A stretch of DNA of 64,000 bases, from the NCBI GenBank assembly GCA_029834535.1, contig JAQMWT010000029.1:1-64000 (forward strand). Reading direction: 5' to 3'. Under the pieces are notes generated by a model that was not told the DNA's origin, ran no database searches, and was given only the letters and a program-made list of their open reading frames with translations. The position numbers were made by a program, and so were the translations under genes. This DNA comes from Chrysophaeum taylorii. Its lineage: Eukaryota; Sar; Pelagophyceae; Pelagomonadales; Pelagomonadaceae. Positions 21,516 through 31,373 of the stretch are shown in pieces (within the stretch, counting starts at the first letter, position 1; the number at the start of each line of letters is the position of its first letter).

Positions 21516-21944
21516 ATGGCGATGCGTCGACGCCTTGTGACGGTGCCGGTGGTCGCCCTCGCCTTCCACGACCAGATCGCGACGGTGAAGACGGCCGACG
21601 CGCAGATGGTGCTGGTGGACCGGGGTTTCCTGCGGCGCGTGCCGTGGCGCCGGCACGACGTGGTGGTGGTGCGGTCGCCCTGCGACCGCCGGCAGGTCAT
21701 GATCGCGAATCTCCGCCACCTCGAAGGCGAGTGCGCGCGCCCGCTCACCCAGGGGGACTTTTTGACGTGGACCCCCGTCCCCCGCGGCCACTGCTGGATC
21801 GAGGGCGACGACCCCAAGGGCGGCGACTCGACCGAGTTCGGGCCCGTCCCCCTCGCCCTCATCGAGGGGCGCGTCGCCGCGGTCCTCTGGCCGCCCTCGC
21901 GGATGCGCTGGCTCGAGCGTGCCTCTTCATTAAACAAATTAAAC

Positions 21945-21947
<3 letters not shown>
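21516..21947 (+). CDS. IMP2-like mitochondrial signal peptidase homologue lacking catalytic residues
   Basis: 143 aa in the S26 signal-peptidase family, closest to inner-membrane protease subunit 2. The C-terminal half is well kept: VPRGHCWIEGDDPKGGDSTEFGPVP then LIEGRVAAVLWPPSRMRWLE. The catalytic serine block of the family (G-x-S-M-x-P) is missing; the sequence runs ATVKTADAQMVLVDRGFL instead. The usual I-K-R-V catalytic lysine block is replaced by MIANLRHLEG. Unless an undetected exon supplies them, this is a non-catalytic relative. IMP complexes work as dimers, so a structural role is possible (inference). The stop overlaps the convergent rsmG stop by 4 bp. Confidence 0.75.
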
Positions 21948-21975
<28 letters not shown>

Positions 21976-22690
21976 AATCTAGGTCCGAGGTCGGGAAGAA
22001 GAGGGCGCGCTTGTCTCCGCCGACGCCGCCGATGAGGGTGTCGAGCTGGAGATCCCGCCGAGGTCGGACCCCGAGCTCGGCGAGCTCGTCCTCAAAGTCG
22101 CCGCCCTTGACGTAGAGGACGCCGTTTTCGAGGAGGAGGGAGCCGTCTCGTGGTCCACCTCGACGGAGGACCGGTTCGACGGCTCGAATAAACGCGGGCA
22201 GCCTCGCCACCGATCGGCCGAGGACGAAATCGAAGGAGCGGGGGGTCACGTCGTCCGGGACGCGGCCGTGCAATGCGCGGACGTTGGCGGCCGCGGCCGC
22301 TTCGGCGCACGCGTCCACGACCGTAATCTTCCTCCCCCTGCCGTCGGCGAGCGTGAACGCCGCGTTCGGACACGCGATCGCGAGGGGAAGCCCGGGAAAC
22401 CCGCCGCCCGTACCGGCGTCGAGCACGCTTACGCCCTCTTCCCACCGCTCTCGCAACCCGGGCACGCCCAGCAACGCGAGCGCCGGGAGATAGTGTCGTT
22501 CGACTAACGTCGTCGCGTCCAATCCTTTGCGCGACACGACGTTGATTCGCTGGTTCCACTCCAACAGCGTCCGAGCCGCCGCGTCGAGTCGCTCCCAGGT
22601 CTCGACGTCGATCCACGGCAGGAGCCGCTTCTGCGCGGCGGTGAACACCATCATGAGAAAGCAAACTAATAACATGGGGGGAAGAATCAT
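21944..22690 (-). CDS. rsmG: RsmG/GidB 16S rRNA m7G methyltransferase (organellar)
   Basis: 248 aa. The SAM-binding block [18 protein letters not shown] and the upstream [14 protein letters not shown] block are diagnostic of RsmG. This family methylates N7 of a guanosine in the 530 loop of bacterial-type 16S rRNA (G527 in Escherichia coli). The N-terminus [20 protein letters not shown] is hydrophobic and looks like an organelle-targeting signal, so plastid or mitochondrial ribosomes are the likely substrate. The start is the ATG at 22690. The C-terminus is a polyserine tail read from a GAA microsatellite at 21948-21976, probably dispensable. Confidence 0.85.
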
Positions 22691-22741
22691 CCATCTTCTT
22701 CCAGGGTAAGGTTTGTTGTTAAGAAGTCGCTGGTCGCCGAA

Positions 22742-23525
22742 ATGGTGTTCGAGAAAGTGGTCGTCGTTGACGGGCGCACCCACATGCTGGGGCGGCTCGC
22801 CTCGGTCGTTGCCAAGGAGCTCCTGTGCGGCCAGCACATCGTGGTCGTGCGAACCGAGCAGATTATCGTCTCCGGGTCGCGTGAGTCATCTTTCTTCGCC
22901 GTGTTGTAATAACACCATCTTCTTCTTTGGGCGCGCAGTGATGCGGAACAAGGTCAAGTACACGCAGTTTTTAAAGAAAAGGACCAACACGAACCCGAAG
23001 AAGGGCCCGATCCACTACCGGTCGCCTGCCCGCATGTTCTGGCGGACCGTCCGAGGGATGATTCCTCACAAGACGTACCGCGGGCAGCAGGCTATGAGCC
23101 GTCTCCAGTGCTACGAGGGCGTGCCGACCGAGTTTTCCAAGAAGAAGAAGATGGTGGTGCCCCAGGCCCTCAAGGTCCTCCGTCTCAAGCCCGGCCGTCG
23201 CTTCTGCGTCCTCGGCCGCCTCGCCACCGAGTTTGGGTGGAAGCATGCCAAGCTCATCGACAAGCTCGAGGACCAGCGCCGCGTCGTCGCAGCCGAGTTC
23301 TACGCCAAGAAGAAGACCGAGGCTCACCAACGGGCCCTCGCCGAGCGGGAGGCGGACCTGTCGGAGGTCCTCCCCAAGTTGGCCGAGTTTGGCCACTACA
23401 TTACCCCCACCGAACCGAAGCAAGCGGAACCCGCGCCGATGGAGGAGGAAAAGGAAGAGGCGACCCCTGCTGCTGCTGCTACCTCGGCGGAGCCCTCGGC
23501 GGATGCTGGCGCTGGCGACTACTAA
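22742..23525 (+). CDS. RPL13A: Cytosolic 60S ribosomal protein uL13 (L13a)
   Basis: Two exons, 22742-22880 and 22939-23525, separated by a 58-nt intron, give 241 aa. Exon 1 carries the [20 protein letters not shown] start typical of eukaryotic uL13. Exon 2 continues [19 protein letters not shown], then [17 protein letters not shown] and [20 protein letters not shown], all strongly conserved blocks. The last ~35 residues (Pro/Glu/Ala-rich) extend beyond the usual family length. The acidic tail is rare for this protein but encoded in frame. It is a housekeeping component of the large subunit. A single 5' intron is common in ribosomal protein genes of compact genomes. Confidence 0.93.
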
Positions 23526-23546
23526 CAGTAACCCTATAACACCACA

Positions 23547-24311
23547 ATGCTGGCTGCCCGCATCAGAAAGAATGTCGTCGTAGTCGAGCTCGGATCGGTG
23601 TACGTCCGTGCCGGGTACGCCGGCGAGGCGACGCCGCGGTGCGTGTGGGCTTCGCCGACCCACAACCTCGAGGAATGGTTCGTGGACTTGTTCGCGCGCG
23701 GTTTGTTGGCAGCCAAGGCGTCGCAGCTTCGCGTCGTCGTTCTGGAGAGCCCGACGGTAGCGCGGCAGTGGCGAGACGCGCGAATCGAGGCCCTCGTCGC
23801 GGCGGGCCCCCCGGAAGCCCTTGCCTTCGCGCCGACCTCTGTGGCGGCGGCGGCGGCGCTCGCGCGAGCGACGGCGCTCGTTCTGGACGTCGGCGCGTCC
23901 GAGTGTCGCGCGATCGCCGTCTGCGACGGCTACGCCGTTCGCCACTCCCTGTGCGTCGGCGACGACCTCGCGGCGCTCGTGCTAACGTGCCTCGACCGCT
24001 GCGCCCTCGACACGCGACGCCGCCTGGCGGCGAATCTCGCACCCGCGGGCGGCCGCGCGATGACCCCTGGCTTCGACGCCCGCCTCTGCGCCGACCTCCG
24101 CGCCCTCGCGCCAGGCCTCGATTTCCGCATAGCCCACGCTGACTTCCCGCGCTCGGACCTCGCGTGGACCGGCGGCTCGATCCTTGCGGCGGCTGCCCTC
24201 GTCGACCACCGCTTCGACGGCCTCGACCCCGCCCACCCGCCCCCGGACATCTTCGCAATCGGCTCCCCCCTTGTCGCTGGCATCCGCCTCGACCCCCCGA
24301 TCGAGAGATAG
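23547..24311 (+). CDS. Divergent actin-related protein (Arp10/11-like)
   Basis: 254 aa, shorter than actin (375). The N-terminal nucleotide-binding block VVVELGSVYVRAGYAGEATP matches the phosphate-1 loop of actin-related proteins. A second actin-like segment, ALVLDVGASECRAIAVCDGYAV, corresponds to phosphate-2. The C-terminal WTGGSILAAAALV corresponds to the W-x-GGSILA block of actins. Large subdomain-4 and -3 parts are missing, as in Arp10 of dynactin, which is the closest guess. It starts 21 bp after the uL13 stop on the same strand, unusually tight for eukaryotic genes. Confidence 0.72.
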   Translation: MLAARIRKNVVVVELGSVYVRAGYAGEATPRCVWASPTHNLEEWFVDLFARGLLAAKASQLRVVVLESPTVARQWRDARIEALVAAGPPEALAFAPTSVAAAAALARATALVLDVGASECRAIAVCDGYAVRHSLCVGDDLAALVLTCLDRCALDTRRRLAANLAPAGGRAMTPGFDARLCADLRALAPGLDFRIAHADFPRSDLAWTGGSILAAAALVDHRFDGLDPAHPPPDIFAIGSPLVAGIRLDPPIER

Positions 24312-24349
24312 GTCAAAGCAAGTTGTTGGGGAAGAAGAAGAAGAAGAAG

Positions 24350-25276
24350 ATGTGGTGGTTCTTCGTTTTGGTGCCAATCAGCGAGGCGGCGTCGTACCCG
24401 TCCGTAACGGCCCACGGTATGGGGGACTCGTGCTTCAACCACGGCATGAAGAAGATCACGTCTCTCGTGGGATCAACCCTCGACAGCTACGCCGTCTGCG
24501 TCCCGACGGGGTCGTCGCGCCTTTCGGACACGATGAACGGCTACTTCATGACCATGGACGCCAACGTCGACGTCTTCGCGGCGACGGTCCAAGCCGACGC
24601 CAACCTGAAGGATGGGTTCAACTGCATCGGGTTCTCCCAAGGGAACATGCTGTGCCGCGGCTACGTCCACAAATACAACGATCCGCCCGTCAAAAATTTC
24701 CTCAGTGTCCACGGCACCGTCTCGGGCGTCGCGGCCTTTCCCAATTGCGACCCCGACGGTCCCATGGGACCCGTCTGCACGCAAATCGCCAAGTTGTGCG
24801 GGGATGTCGCCTACACCCAAAAGACCCAAGACCTGCTCTTCCAGATCGACTACTACCGCGACCCCTACCGAGTCAACACCACCAGCTACAAGACCTACTC
24901 GCAGTTGGCGCAGTGGAACAACGAGGGTCTTTCCTTCAACGAGACCTACAAGGATAACTTCGTCAAACTCGAGAAACTCATCATGATTAAGGCCGACGAC
25001 GACACCATGGTCTTCCCCAACGAGGGCGAGCACTGGGGCCACTACAAAGACGATTCGTTGACCGACGTCCTCACGATGCGGGAGACCGACTGGTACCTCG
25101 ACGACATGTTCGGCTTGAAGACCCTTGACGAGAAGGACAAGATCATCTTCAACGAGACTTCTGGCAACCACCTGGACTTTTCCGACGCCCAGCTCGTCTG
25201 GTGGATCTCAAACTACTTCGTCGACGCCCCAGACGCCGCCGCCGCCGCCGCCGTGGGTGGTCTCTCTGTCCAATAA
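24350..25276 (+). CDS. PPT1: Palmitoyl-protein thioesterase 1 (PPT1)
   Basis: 308 aa. It is a lysosomal or secreted alpha/beta-hydrolase that removes palmitate from S-acylated proteins. Seen here are VTAHGMGDSC (near the oxyanion hole), IGFSQGNMLCRGYV with the nucleophile serine, IDYYRDPYR with the acid, and ETSGNHLDFSDAQL with the catalytic histidine. The conserved PNCDPDGPMGPVC region and several N-x-T/S sites fit an extracytosolic enzyme. The N-terminal MWWFFVLVPISEAAS is a short signal peptide. The start ATG directly follows a GAA repeat. Length and motif order match the family. Confidence 0.93.
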   Translation: MWWFFVLVPISEAASYPSVTAHGMGDSCFNHGMKKITSLVGSTLDSYAVCVPTGSSRLSDTMNGYFMTMDANVDVFAATVQADANLKDGFNCIGFSQGNMLCRGYVHKYNDPPVKNFLSVHGTVSGVAAFPNCDPDGPMGPVCTQIAKLCGDVAYTQKTQDLLFQIDYYRDPYRVNTTSYKTYSQLAQWNNEGLSFNETYKDNFVKLEKLIMIKADDDTMVFPNEGEHWGHYKDDSLTDVLTMRETDWYLDDMFGLKTLDEKDKIIFNETSGNHLDFSDAQLVWWISNYFVDAPDAAAAAAVGGLSVQ

Positions 25277-25441
25277 AAACACGTCGAGATCGATCGTCGT
25301 CCCCCAAGGTCCGAGTTCGCGCTCGTGGTTAAATATATTCGTCGCAGAAGGACGACCACGACGCAGCTTTTTTATTTCCCCTCCTTCAATAGTAAAGTAA
25401 TAAGTCCCCGGAGGCTAAAACTCTCTCGAACATATAATAAT

Positions 25442-26358
25442 TTAGGAGGGGGGTTTGCGGTCGGCGAGCTCGACTTCGACGAGGAGGCCTTCGTCGAAAC
25501 GACGGGCAAGGCGGCGACGCGCGCCAAAGTTTCGAGGCTGCGGTTGCCTGATGTCCTCGATGCACGCCTCGTTGTCGACGACCTGGGCGAGGGGCACGAC
25601 AGCCTGGCCGATGACGTCGATGCCGCCGGCAGACGCGAGGCCCGTGTTGAGGGCATTGTTGGACTCGGCCGTGCACGCCGAGTTGATCTTCTTCCATCCC
25701 TTCTCCGGGACAACGAAGAGGCGACGGCGCCCGCTCGGTCGCATGCCGACCTGCACCAGTCATAACGCGCGTTTCGTTTTTAAGTTTTGTTTTGGGAGAG
25801 ACTTACGATGGCCGAGTCTAGCGCTTCAATGAGTTCGCCCGAGCCGACGCGCGCGGTGAGTACGTCCGACTCCGAATCGTCGTCTTCTCCGTACCCGAGG
25901 CTAAACACGGGGCTCGCCTCCCCCGAGAGATTGTCGCTCGACCGCTTGCCTATGTCCGCGTGAGAGGCGCTCGCCGCACCCGCACCCAGCCGCATCACCC
26001 GGTACTTTATCAGTACGACGTCGCCGCGCGACACGGGCGGCGCGCTCGCGACGCCGGCCTCGACGTCGCGGTACCGCACGCCGTCCGCAGTCGTCTCGAA
26101 CGGATCCTGCGACCCCTTGAACGCCTCCTGCTCCTTGAGTTCCCCGACAGCCTCGCACTCGTCGATGTCGCGACACTTGCGGACTGTGCGCGACGCCTTC
26201 GGCGGTGGCGCGTTCCCCTTCACAAGCGCCTCTGCGGGCAGCCCGGTCAGGAGCACGGCGCCGGCACTTTCCATCAGAGCCCGCCGTTGCGTCGATGGCG
26301 CCAGAGCACTTCCCAGGTCCATGATGGACATCATCATCAGGATGATTGGCACAATCAT
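25442..26358 (-). CDS. Thylakoid-lumen FKBP-type PPIase
   Basis: Two exons, 26358-25807 and 25750-25442 (56-nt intron), give 286 aa. The N-terminus combines a signal peptide with GSALAPSTQRRALMESAGAV. This contains an ALAP plastid motif, a twin arginine and a hydrophobic stretch ending before an Ala-rich cleavage site, so Tat import into the thylakoid lumen is likely. The mature part has the lumenal-FKBP pattern DGVRYRDVEAG, VSRGDVVLIKYRVMRLG, EALDSAI then VGMRPSGRRRLFVVPEKGW across the splice. Active-site residues are only partly kept, which is common in lumenal FKBPs. A role in photosystem assembly is inference. Confidence 0.82.
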
Positions 26359-27545
26359 TGAGCTATTTATTATTGAGGGTTTTTAACGGTCGACCGGTAA
26401 TAATAATAAGAGGGGGGGGTGAGAGGGGTTTTAAAGGTCGACACTGCGAACCGGGGCGGGGGTGGGTACGCCTTGGGGTGGTCGACGCCACGGCATGTAG
26501 TCCTCAAGCTTGATGCGACCAACTGCGGAGCGCGAGGTGCCAAGAGCCTCCAGGGAGAGGAACGACAACGTCTTTAAAGCTCGAGTTTGTTTTAGACAAA
26601 GGATTCGACCGCACTAACTAACTAACTAACTAACTAAATCTATGCCAGCCGAGTGCATGGGGCCTAGGCTGATCCCAACACCGTAGCGCGTAGGATCATT
26701 TCACAGGGCGTGCAGGCGAGGAGCGCCGAAAGGAGCATCAGGGAAGAGTTGGCACCTGTCGCCATGCGACGCGGAGACCGCGATTCGACCCGTCGCGAAC
26801 TTTCCCTTCCGGCACGTCCCTCGGCCATGTTCCCCCCCCACTGCGAACGTTCCGATAAAAAATTTCGGAAATCGACCTCGTTTCGACTACTCGCGTGGGG
26901 CATATGCATGGGAGCTTGTCCCCCGGATAGTATGGATCAACGCAGCTGTCTCGCAGCAGGGAGAGAAAGATGCTGAGTGAGACGATGGTCGGCCGCGTGT
27001 AGTGCCAGGACACAGCAGGATCCTTAATGATGATGGATCTCCTACCACATAGGCTCGAATATTGCCCCATCAGGCACAAAATGAATCCACCCTGTTCTTA
27101 GATTTCGAACAACGTCGTTGCCTTGGAGGAGCCAGATAAGCGAGTTAAAAACTAGCCGCCCAGTAGGCCCACGCGCCATCGAGAGTTAATACGAAGTACA
27201 ACTCGATTCTATGACCCTGAAAACCTTATAACTCCGACGATCCTCGAAGATTCGCCCGACTTGGGGCATGGTTGGGAGGTAAGGATACCGGGCCGCAAGG
27301 TATTATTGCTGACGTCAGCAAGTAATAATAGGGTGGGCGGATCTAGATCTTAGAAGGGTCCCCCTTGTGGTTTCACGATGCTTCTGCGAGATTGTGTTGG
27401 GTGGCCTCCACGAACTTATCGCCCCCCGCGGTTCCATCCAAGGAATGGCGAGTAGAGAGTGTACCGAATTGCGCATATCGGGGCATACGAGTATGCCCAA
27501 GATACCAATGGTAGCCTGTAGAACGAACTTAACACGCACGGCCCG
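26359..27545. other. Gene-poor 1.2-kb region
   Basis: Upstream of the FKBP gene the sequence has an AATAAT tract and two copies of a GTTTTTAACGGTCGAC / GTTTTAAAGGTCGAC motif (about 26379 and 26425). A CTAA repeat lies at about 26616-26637. Beyond that, base composition is near random and open frames are short. No gene or RNA was recognised. Confidence 0.5.
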
Positions 27546-28005
27546 CTAACTGCAGGAGCGTGATGGGTATCTTCTGCGTCGAATACGTGACGGAGTCCTC
27601 AGACGTTGGTGACCTGTGTGGAAACACCTGTCTGGAACGAGCACGCGAGTGATCGCCCGCACCTTGGGTCGCAGTTTATTTGGCGGAACAGTGCGGACGT
27701 TCAGGCTGCGCGCCTTGGCCTCGGAAATCTGTGAACACATAACTTGGGCGAATTATGCGTGGTCACAAACTGACCTTGGCAGATATTGAGTCGAGATATG
27801 TTTGAGTCAACGAGACGAGCTTGGCGGTGTAGCGCACGACGATCCAACGAAAGATTGGGATGCCAAACAGAATGACGTAGAAAACGACCACCAAGATTTG
27901 GGCATTCGAATCGATGAACGACGACAAGTCCACGGACGTCCCCATGCTCTTCGCTCGATCCAAAAGCTCACTCACTTCGAAAAAACCGTTACACTGTGAC
28001 GTCAA
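27546..28005 (-). CDS. Small single-pass membrane protein, two exons
   Basis: Proposed exons are 28005-27775 and 27728-27546 (46-nt intron), giving 137 aa. Exon 1 starts MTSQCNGFFEVSELLDRAK. It has one strong transmembrane helix (ILVVVFYVILFGIPIFRWIVV), then a basic segment and TQTYLDSISAK. Exon 2 gives ISEAKARSLNVRTVPPNKL and a basic tail. Exon 1 is well supported by its composition. Exon 2 is plausible but the C-terminus may instead involve another splice at the GTGCGG following PNKLRPK. No family recognised. Confidence 0.5.
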
Positions 28006-28609
28006 AATGATTTGCTAGTACTATAACTTGTAGGAAGGAGGAGTATTACTCTACAAAATTTTGAGGTCAGCGACAGAGTCGACGAGCCTCGCGTCAGTCT
28101 TGCTAGCCCCCACTTCGGACGATGCTGACGACGACACGATGGTCAACACCAGCACGATAATCACGGCGTCTTTCTACGTGTCGCAACTATCGATATGGTT
28201 TTCCACTCTGTACAAATGAAAGTCGGACGCCGGTACGGCCAACGACCGGCTTCTTCTTCTTCTTCTTCTTCGGTAGTTGTTGGCGCAAGATTTAGGACGT
28301 AAAACGCAAGGCAGCGCGGCGCTTTTTGAAGACCGACGAAGCAGCTGCTGCAGTTCCTAACAGCGCAATAATACATATTCGCGCTAGAACTAGGAGTTCG
28401 AGAATACTCTACCACAGGTCTCAACGTAGTTGGGTGCGAGCATGTAGAGGATGGCGAGGTCGCGGGGATTCCGCCCGCCCACATGGGGAGAGCTCGCGCA
28501 AGAGAGCGAGCAGGAGCGGCACTGAAGACGAGGGCCCACCGCACGGGTGACTACAGGCTCGGGGGACCGCGCTGTGAAGGGGAGAATGTCAGAAGGGCAC
28601 ACGGAGATT
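28006..28609. other. Intergenic region with CTT microsatellite
   Basis: Contains a CTT run (about 28249-28272). Short overlapping open frames show no family pattern. It forms the promoter side of the small membrane protein and the 3' flank of the PHO88-like gene. Confidence 0.45.
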
Positions 28610-29513
28610 TCAATCCTCGTCGGTGTCGTCGTCACCAGGTTCGTCGTCGTCGTCGTCATCTTCGTCGTCGTCGTCGTCGTCTTGAGCTTGTTCCGAGGAT
28701 ACGGCAGGTTGTTCGTCGGCGGCGTCCTCGGCGGTCGGCGAGTCCTTCTGCATCTGGTCCTGCAGCGCCTGCAAGCACGATGAGCTTATAAAAAAAGCAT
28801 CGTACCTTGAGCCAGGCCGGGACGGGGGGCTCGAAGGGGCGCTTGAGAACGCCCTCGGCAGGCCGTTTGAGGAGGTGGATTTGAACGAGGGGCTCGCGCA
28901 AAAGCGCAAACAAGCCCATGACGGTCTGGATGACGAGGGGCTGGAGGTAGCCTCTACGGAGGTGGAGGTAGGCCATCGCGAGAATCGAGCCGAGCTGCGA
29001 GGTCCTGCCCTTGCGAATCATGTCGAGGTCGTAGTCCCTGAAGGTCGTGTCGCGCGCGAGGAGCGGCGCCAGCAGGGCGTTTGTCCCCTCTCCATCCTTG
29101 GCCCCCAAGTTAGCCATCGAGGCGAGCAGGGGGTTCGCGGGGAGCGAGAGGGGCGTGAGGTCGTCCGAGTCCTCGACGCTGTTCTTGACCGCCGCGAGCA
29201 CCGCTTGGTGGATGGCGAGGAAGGCGACGTACATTGCCCTCGCGACCAACACCGAGTACCGCCGGTCGCCGACGGCCGTGTTGAAGAGCTGGATGGCGAG
29301 GAGGGTCCCGCCGATCTGGACCCAGAGCTCGAGAGAGGGATTCGCCTCAACGGCGGCATCGTAACGCGTCACGAGCGCGCGCAGAGGCTTGATGGCGCGC
29401 GCGGCCAGCGGCGGGCTCCGCGGGTCCAGTTTCGTCACCTTGTCGGCCCCGCCGCGGATGTCGGGGAGACCCCACGCGCAAACCACCATGACCAATATTC
29501 GGAGCATCATCAT
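28610..29513 (-). CDS. PHO88/SND3-family ER membrane protein
   Basis: Exons 29513-28806 and 28768-28610 (37-nt intron) give 288 aa. Yeast Pho88/Snd3 helps target proteins to the ER by an SRP-independent route and affects phosphate uptake. The family block is clear: TTFRDYDLDMIRKGRTSQLG, then MAYLHLRRGYLQPLVIQTVM, then VQIHLLKRPAEGVLKRPFEP. Hydrophobic segments near residues 65-85 (LWVQIGGTLLAIQLF) and 90-115 match the membrane part. It also has an N-terminal signal-like segment (MMMLRILVMVVCAWG) that yeast Pho88 lacks. The spliced C-terminus is a long acidic tail of Asp/Glu runs, longer than usual. Confidence 0.85.
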
Positions 29514-29784
29514 CTCTTCGCTTCTTTTAGTAGGAGCCTCACGGCGTGATAGGCAACGATCAAAAACTTATTAATTTATAAACAGTTGCAGATCGTCGCA
29601 ACGCGTTTCTTGGACTGCACGGGGGTACAGGGGTATAGACATCAAGAGCAGCCAAGCGGAGTTCGAGCCGCGACCAGGTTTTCTCGGCACAAAAAAGAAA
29701 ATTTGTTGCGAGGGTTTGTTTGTTTACGAGAAGCGCGCGCGCTGTGGTTTAATCTTTTGCTCATCACTTCTTTCGAAATAATCA

Positions 29785-30498
29785 TCACCCGCCTTGCGCG
29801 AGGCACTCAGCGACGTTGCTACTGCGGAGGGTACGGCAACCTGCGGGACGAACGCCATCGTCTTTTGGTGGTGGAGGTCGTGGTGGTGGCGCCGGAGGAG
29901 GAGGAGGAGGAAGGTTCTCGGGCTGTGAAGCGGGTTGTAGTGTGGCATCGTCGACTGTCGGAGGAGGCGGGGGCTTGGGGGGGCGTTTCTTTCGCTTGAA
30001 GGGCGGCACGAGGGGACGCTCCGGCGGCACCGAGCGGCCGAGGCGCTTGAGGGCCGTTGGGAAGACTTGGCGGTACTTTTTTGGGGCTTGGGCTTGGACG
30101 TTGTGAGAGATGAGGTACTGACCATAGACGACGCCGCCTTTGACGGGTTCGCAGTTCTCGCGGCCGTACGCGTGAAAGGTCGGCTTCTTATTCGGATCAA
30201 AGAAGGGTTTCTTTAAAGTATCCCGCGTCTTCTTGGCGTCGACCTTTTTCGGCTCGCGCTGCACCATTTCTTCCGCCTCCTCGACCGGCAGTTTGTCTTC
30301 GACCGGCATTGGCAGAAGGTTCTCTGGCGGGGGAGGAGCAGTTTCGGAAGCTGCGAAGAGGCCCGAGGAGATCGCCGGTCGGGTCTCCCAGGCGAGCGCT
30401 TCGAACATTGTCGGCTCGAGGGTCCGCCTGAGCGTAGGCCTCCCGAAGCCCGTGGGCTGGTCAAAGGCGGTTCTGCGGCCCATCACATACAGATCCAA
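29785..30498 (-). CDS. Proline-rich protein of unknown function
   Basis: 237 aa. It begins MDLYVMGRRTAFDQPTGFGR and has two recognisable parts. One is an ordered-looking middle, FDPNKKPTFHAYGRENCEP then GGVVYGQYLISHN. The other is a C-terminal third dominated by proline runs. The short aromatic N-terminal motifs resemble axonemal or flagella-associated small proteins, but I cannot name a family. No signal peptide or membrane helix is seen. It is divergent from the next gene with 85 bp between starts. Confidence 0.6.
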   Translation of the reverse strand: MDLYVMGRRTAFDQPTGFGRPTLRRTLEPTMFEALAWETRPAISSGLFAASETAPPPPENLLPMPVEDKLPVEEAEEMVQREPKKVDAKKTRDTLKKPFFDPNKKPTFHAYGRENCEPVKGGVVYGQYLISHNVQAQAPKKYRQVFPTALKRLGRSVPPERPLVPPFKRKKRPPKPPPPPTVDDATLQPASQPENLPPPPPPAPPPRPPPPKDDGVRPAGCRTLRSSNVAECLAQGG

Positions 30499-30583
30499 AC
30501 GGCGGCACTTTTCTTTTTATTTATCGGAGGAAAGAAAAAAGAGAAAAGCACCAGATGGTGGAGCGGTAATCGCCGTCGCGGTC

Positions 30584-30985
30584 ATGAAGCAAAAGGCCCT
30601 CTGGAAGGAAGACAAGAAAGCTGCGTCGTCCCACGCCTATGTGAAGTACGCCACCGACGACGAGGCCGAGTATCTTACGCGCCGCCGCCGCCGGAGGCGC
30701 CGCCGTTCGAAGAGCCTCGTTTATCCCCCCGTCCCGCTTCGCGGCGAACGGGTCGTCCAGCTCTTCGCGACCGACAAGATAAGCTCCGACTACCTCTCCT
30801 ACATCCAGGCGGAGACCCCAGTCTTCGACGAGAGGCCTTCGTGGTCCCTCCTCGCGTGCTGCCGTGGACGTCGCCTTCACAACGACGGCGAGCGTGGGCA
30901 CCCGCCCAAGCCCCCCGTGGCTTTTGTCCCGGCCTACCCCCTCGTCATCGAGACACTCTTTCTCAGCCTCAACCGCATGTCCTGA
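30584..30985 (+). CDS. Small basic protein, unknown
   Basis: 133 aa, start MKQKALWKEDKKAASSHAYV. An arginine run (RRRRRRRRR) follows at residues ~33-41. The second half (LFATDKISSDYLSYIQAETP, then PAYPLVIETLFLSLN) looks like folded protein rather than shadow. A long open frame on the opposite strand (30521-31144) is rejected because its composition is poor. No function can be suggested. Confidence 0.5.
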   Translation: MKQKALWKEDKKAASSHAYVKYATDDEAEYLTRRRRRRRRRSKSLVYPPVPLRGERVVQLFATDKISSDYLSYIQAETPVFDERPSWSLLACCRGRRLHNDGERGHPPKPPVAFVPAYPLVIETLFLSLNRMS

Positions 30986-31373
30986 GCTACCACCCACTCT
31001 ACGGTGGTGATGCTGGTGGTGGTGACGGCTAGCAGCTCTAGTGTCTCGATGCTGTCGCGAGCGCAGCCTCTCGACGCCGCCCTTACCCCATATTTCCGAG
31101 AAGAACGCCACCACATCGACGCTGTTTTCCCTTGCATCATCCACCTTCTTTGTTGCGCTGTATGATTTTGTTTGTATGTGTTTCGTGTTGTGATCACCGC
31201 CGGCGGCGGCCTACTTGATGGACAACAACGCGGTCGTGCTTTAATCTGATCCTCTTCCTCCATACGTGATGTGCGCGACCTGTTAGTTAGTTACTGCGTG
31301 CCATTGGGGAGGTTCCGGAAGAAGGCGACAAGAGAGACGCAATCTACAGAGAGAGGGGGAGAAGCGTCCCTCG

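Noticed and set aside
19659-21947. 762-codon plus-strand open frame
   Set aside because: It is antisense to the heparanase gene except for its last 143 codons, which are the IMP2-like gene. The rest is Arg/Ala-rich shadow composition.
30521-31144. 207-codon minus-strand open frame
   Set aside because: Opposes the plus-strand frame at 30584-30985, has low-complexity His/Arg runs and no coherent fold pattern.
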